Assembly (NCBI GenBank): GCA_021737565.1
Contig: JAIPDS010000006.1
Span: 1-61,513, forward strand
Reading direction: 5' to 3'
DNA from: Desulfobacteraceae bacterium
Lineage (GTDB): Bacteria > Desulfobacterota > Desulfobacteria > Desulfobacterales > Desulfosalsimonadaceae
Length of the DNA: 61,513 nucleotides
Part shown: positions 61,168-61,513 of the stretch, piece after piece
How positions within the stretch are numbered: position 1 is the first letter of the stretch
How the letters are laid out: every line of letters starts with the position of its first letter
Notes under the pieces: model-generated
Databases searched by the model: none
Told to the model about the DNA's origin: nothing
What the model saw: only the letters and a program-made list of their open reading frames with translations
Made by a program: the position numbers and the translations under genes

Positions 61168-61513
61168 TTCCTGGTTTCCCCCGATATTAGTTATTCTTAA
61201 ATATAATCATCAATTATCCACTTTACCAGATTGCTCCTTTTTAATCATATAAAGGGCCGGGTGTCAATCAGACTATGGCAGAAAGCAGAATTTCCGGGGA
61301 GCCATTGCGGCCGAAAAGATTTGCCCCGCCTTGTCGGCATCCATGATATCTGGCTGCAGTTTTTGCGGGAAGGAAGCCCTGCAAAAAGATCAACCCGGCT
61401 CCCGGAAATTCCTACACAGCGGCCCTGCGGGGCGGTTTGTTCACTGCTGACCGTCTTCGGGATTCGGCCGGGCAGAATCTCATCCGAAGCCGCTCAATGC
61501 AGATGCACAAACC
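61168..61513. other. Gene-free end of window with repeat fragment
   Basis: 346 bases with no convincing gene. A minus-strand -35 (TTGACA, 61262-61267) may belong to the HndB-like gene's promoter. A 24-base stretch at 61359-61382 matches the distal part of the hairpin module (1-231), in the opposite direction. A lone DnaA-box-like TTATCCACT lies at 61214. Nothing else is evident. Confidence 0.5.
61359..61382. repeat. Fragment of the hairpin repeat module
   Basis: TTTTTGCGGGAAGGAAGCCC followed by TGC is nearly identical, in reverse orientation, to the segment at 2636-2661 (GCAGGGCTTCCTTCCTGC...). The rest of the module is missing or past the end of the window. Confidence 0.5.

Noticed and set aside
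61214-61222. DnaA-box-like TTATCCACT
   Set aside because: It is a single near match with no cluster of boxes and no AT-rich unwinding region; it is not evidence for an origin.
61168-61513. Riboswitch, such as a molybdenum-cofactor element, upstream of the HndB-like gene
   Set aside because: I looked for known conserved cores and found none; the one recognisable piece is a repeat fragment.
1-61513. CRISPR array, prophage or insertion sequence
   Set aside because: No regularly spaced direct repeats, no integrase, transposase or phage structural gene was found on either strand.

Overview
The window looks like chromosomal DNA of an anaerobic Desulfobacterota (deltaproteobacterium, probably Desulfobacterales). 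This rests on gene content, not on a marker gene: oxygen-sensitive class III ribonucleotide reductase, a selenocysteine formate dehydrogenase with NuoG-type iron-sulfur domains, two cyclic-nucleotide-binding proteins beside an HndB-like ferredoxin, a core-MetE-like protein and a complete PilMNOPQ assembly operon. It is mostly orderly core genome, with no phage, transposase or CRISPR array. Three intergenic regions carry members of a palindromic repeat family.

Layout. 1-2.7 kb: exported thioredoxin-like protein, small membrane protein and ChaN-like lipoprotein, set between repeat elements. 2.2-5.6 kb: a NrdR-type operator pair, then nrdD-nrdG, followed by a perfect parS site inside a 52-bp perfect palindrome. 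5.6-9.6 kb: small membrane protein, YggT, two PilT-type ATPases, a zinc-ribbon/pseudo-receiver protein and an unlisted 58-codon gene. 9.5-15.1 kb (minus): tilS-ftsH-folP-ybbR-coaX. 15.2-18.4 kb: a long-form SRP RNA, then grpE-dnaK. 18.6-21.6 kb: AMP-forming acyl-CoA ligase and lysA, convergent. 22.0-27.4 kb: pilMNOPQ. 27.4-28.3 kb: a candidate UGA-containing small membrane selenoprotein, ssb, tatA. 28.6-39.1 kb: core-MetE-like protein, MoxR ATPase and VWA protein, SH3 protein, PfkB kinase, TPR protein, recD2, trkA-trkH. 39.2-40.3 kb: tRNA-Lys, tRNA-Glu, a membrane protein, and a promoter-to-terminator unit predicted to make a structured small RNA. 40.3-52.9 kb (minus, nearly gapless): pcm, CoA-transferase/GNAT fusion, acs, HDAC-family deacetylase, a second acyl-CoA synthetase, REC-PP2C-HATPase regulator, uppP, glycosyltransferase-STAS-STAS fusion, and a frameshifted sirtuin. 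53-56.9 kb: two NfeD proteins, FloA and a membrane-anchored unknown. 57-61.2 kb: fdhA with in-frame UGA, facing two cNMP-binding proteins and an HndB-like protein.

How the genes work together. The pil genes plus the PilT pair supply machine and motor for type IV pili, although no pilin is present. The 40-53 kb block joins acetate/acyl activation (two synthetases with the acylatable C-terminal lysine motif, and a CoA-transferase) to enzymes that can add or remove acyl marks (GNAT domain, HDAC, sirtuin). It also holds a partner-switching module whose STAS partner is fused to a WecG/TagA-like domain next to undecaprenyl-diphosphatase. The 57-61 kb cluster resembles the catalytic end of an NAD(P)- or ferredoxin-linked formate dehydrogenase.

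The items I would check first are the small UGA-containing gene at 27475-27666, the parS palindrome at 5569-5620, the unidentified RNA at about 40175-40312, and the phosphatase/kinase-STAS-glycosyltransferase module at 41174-45257.
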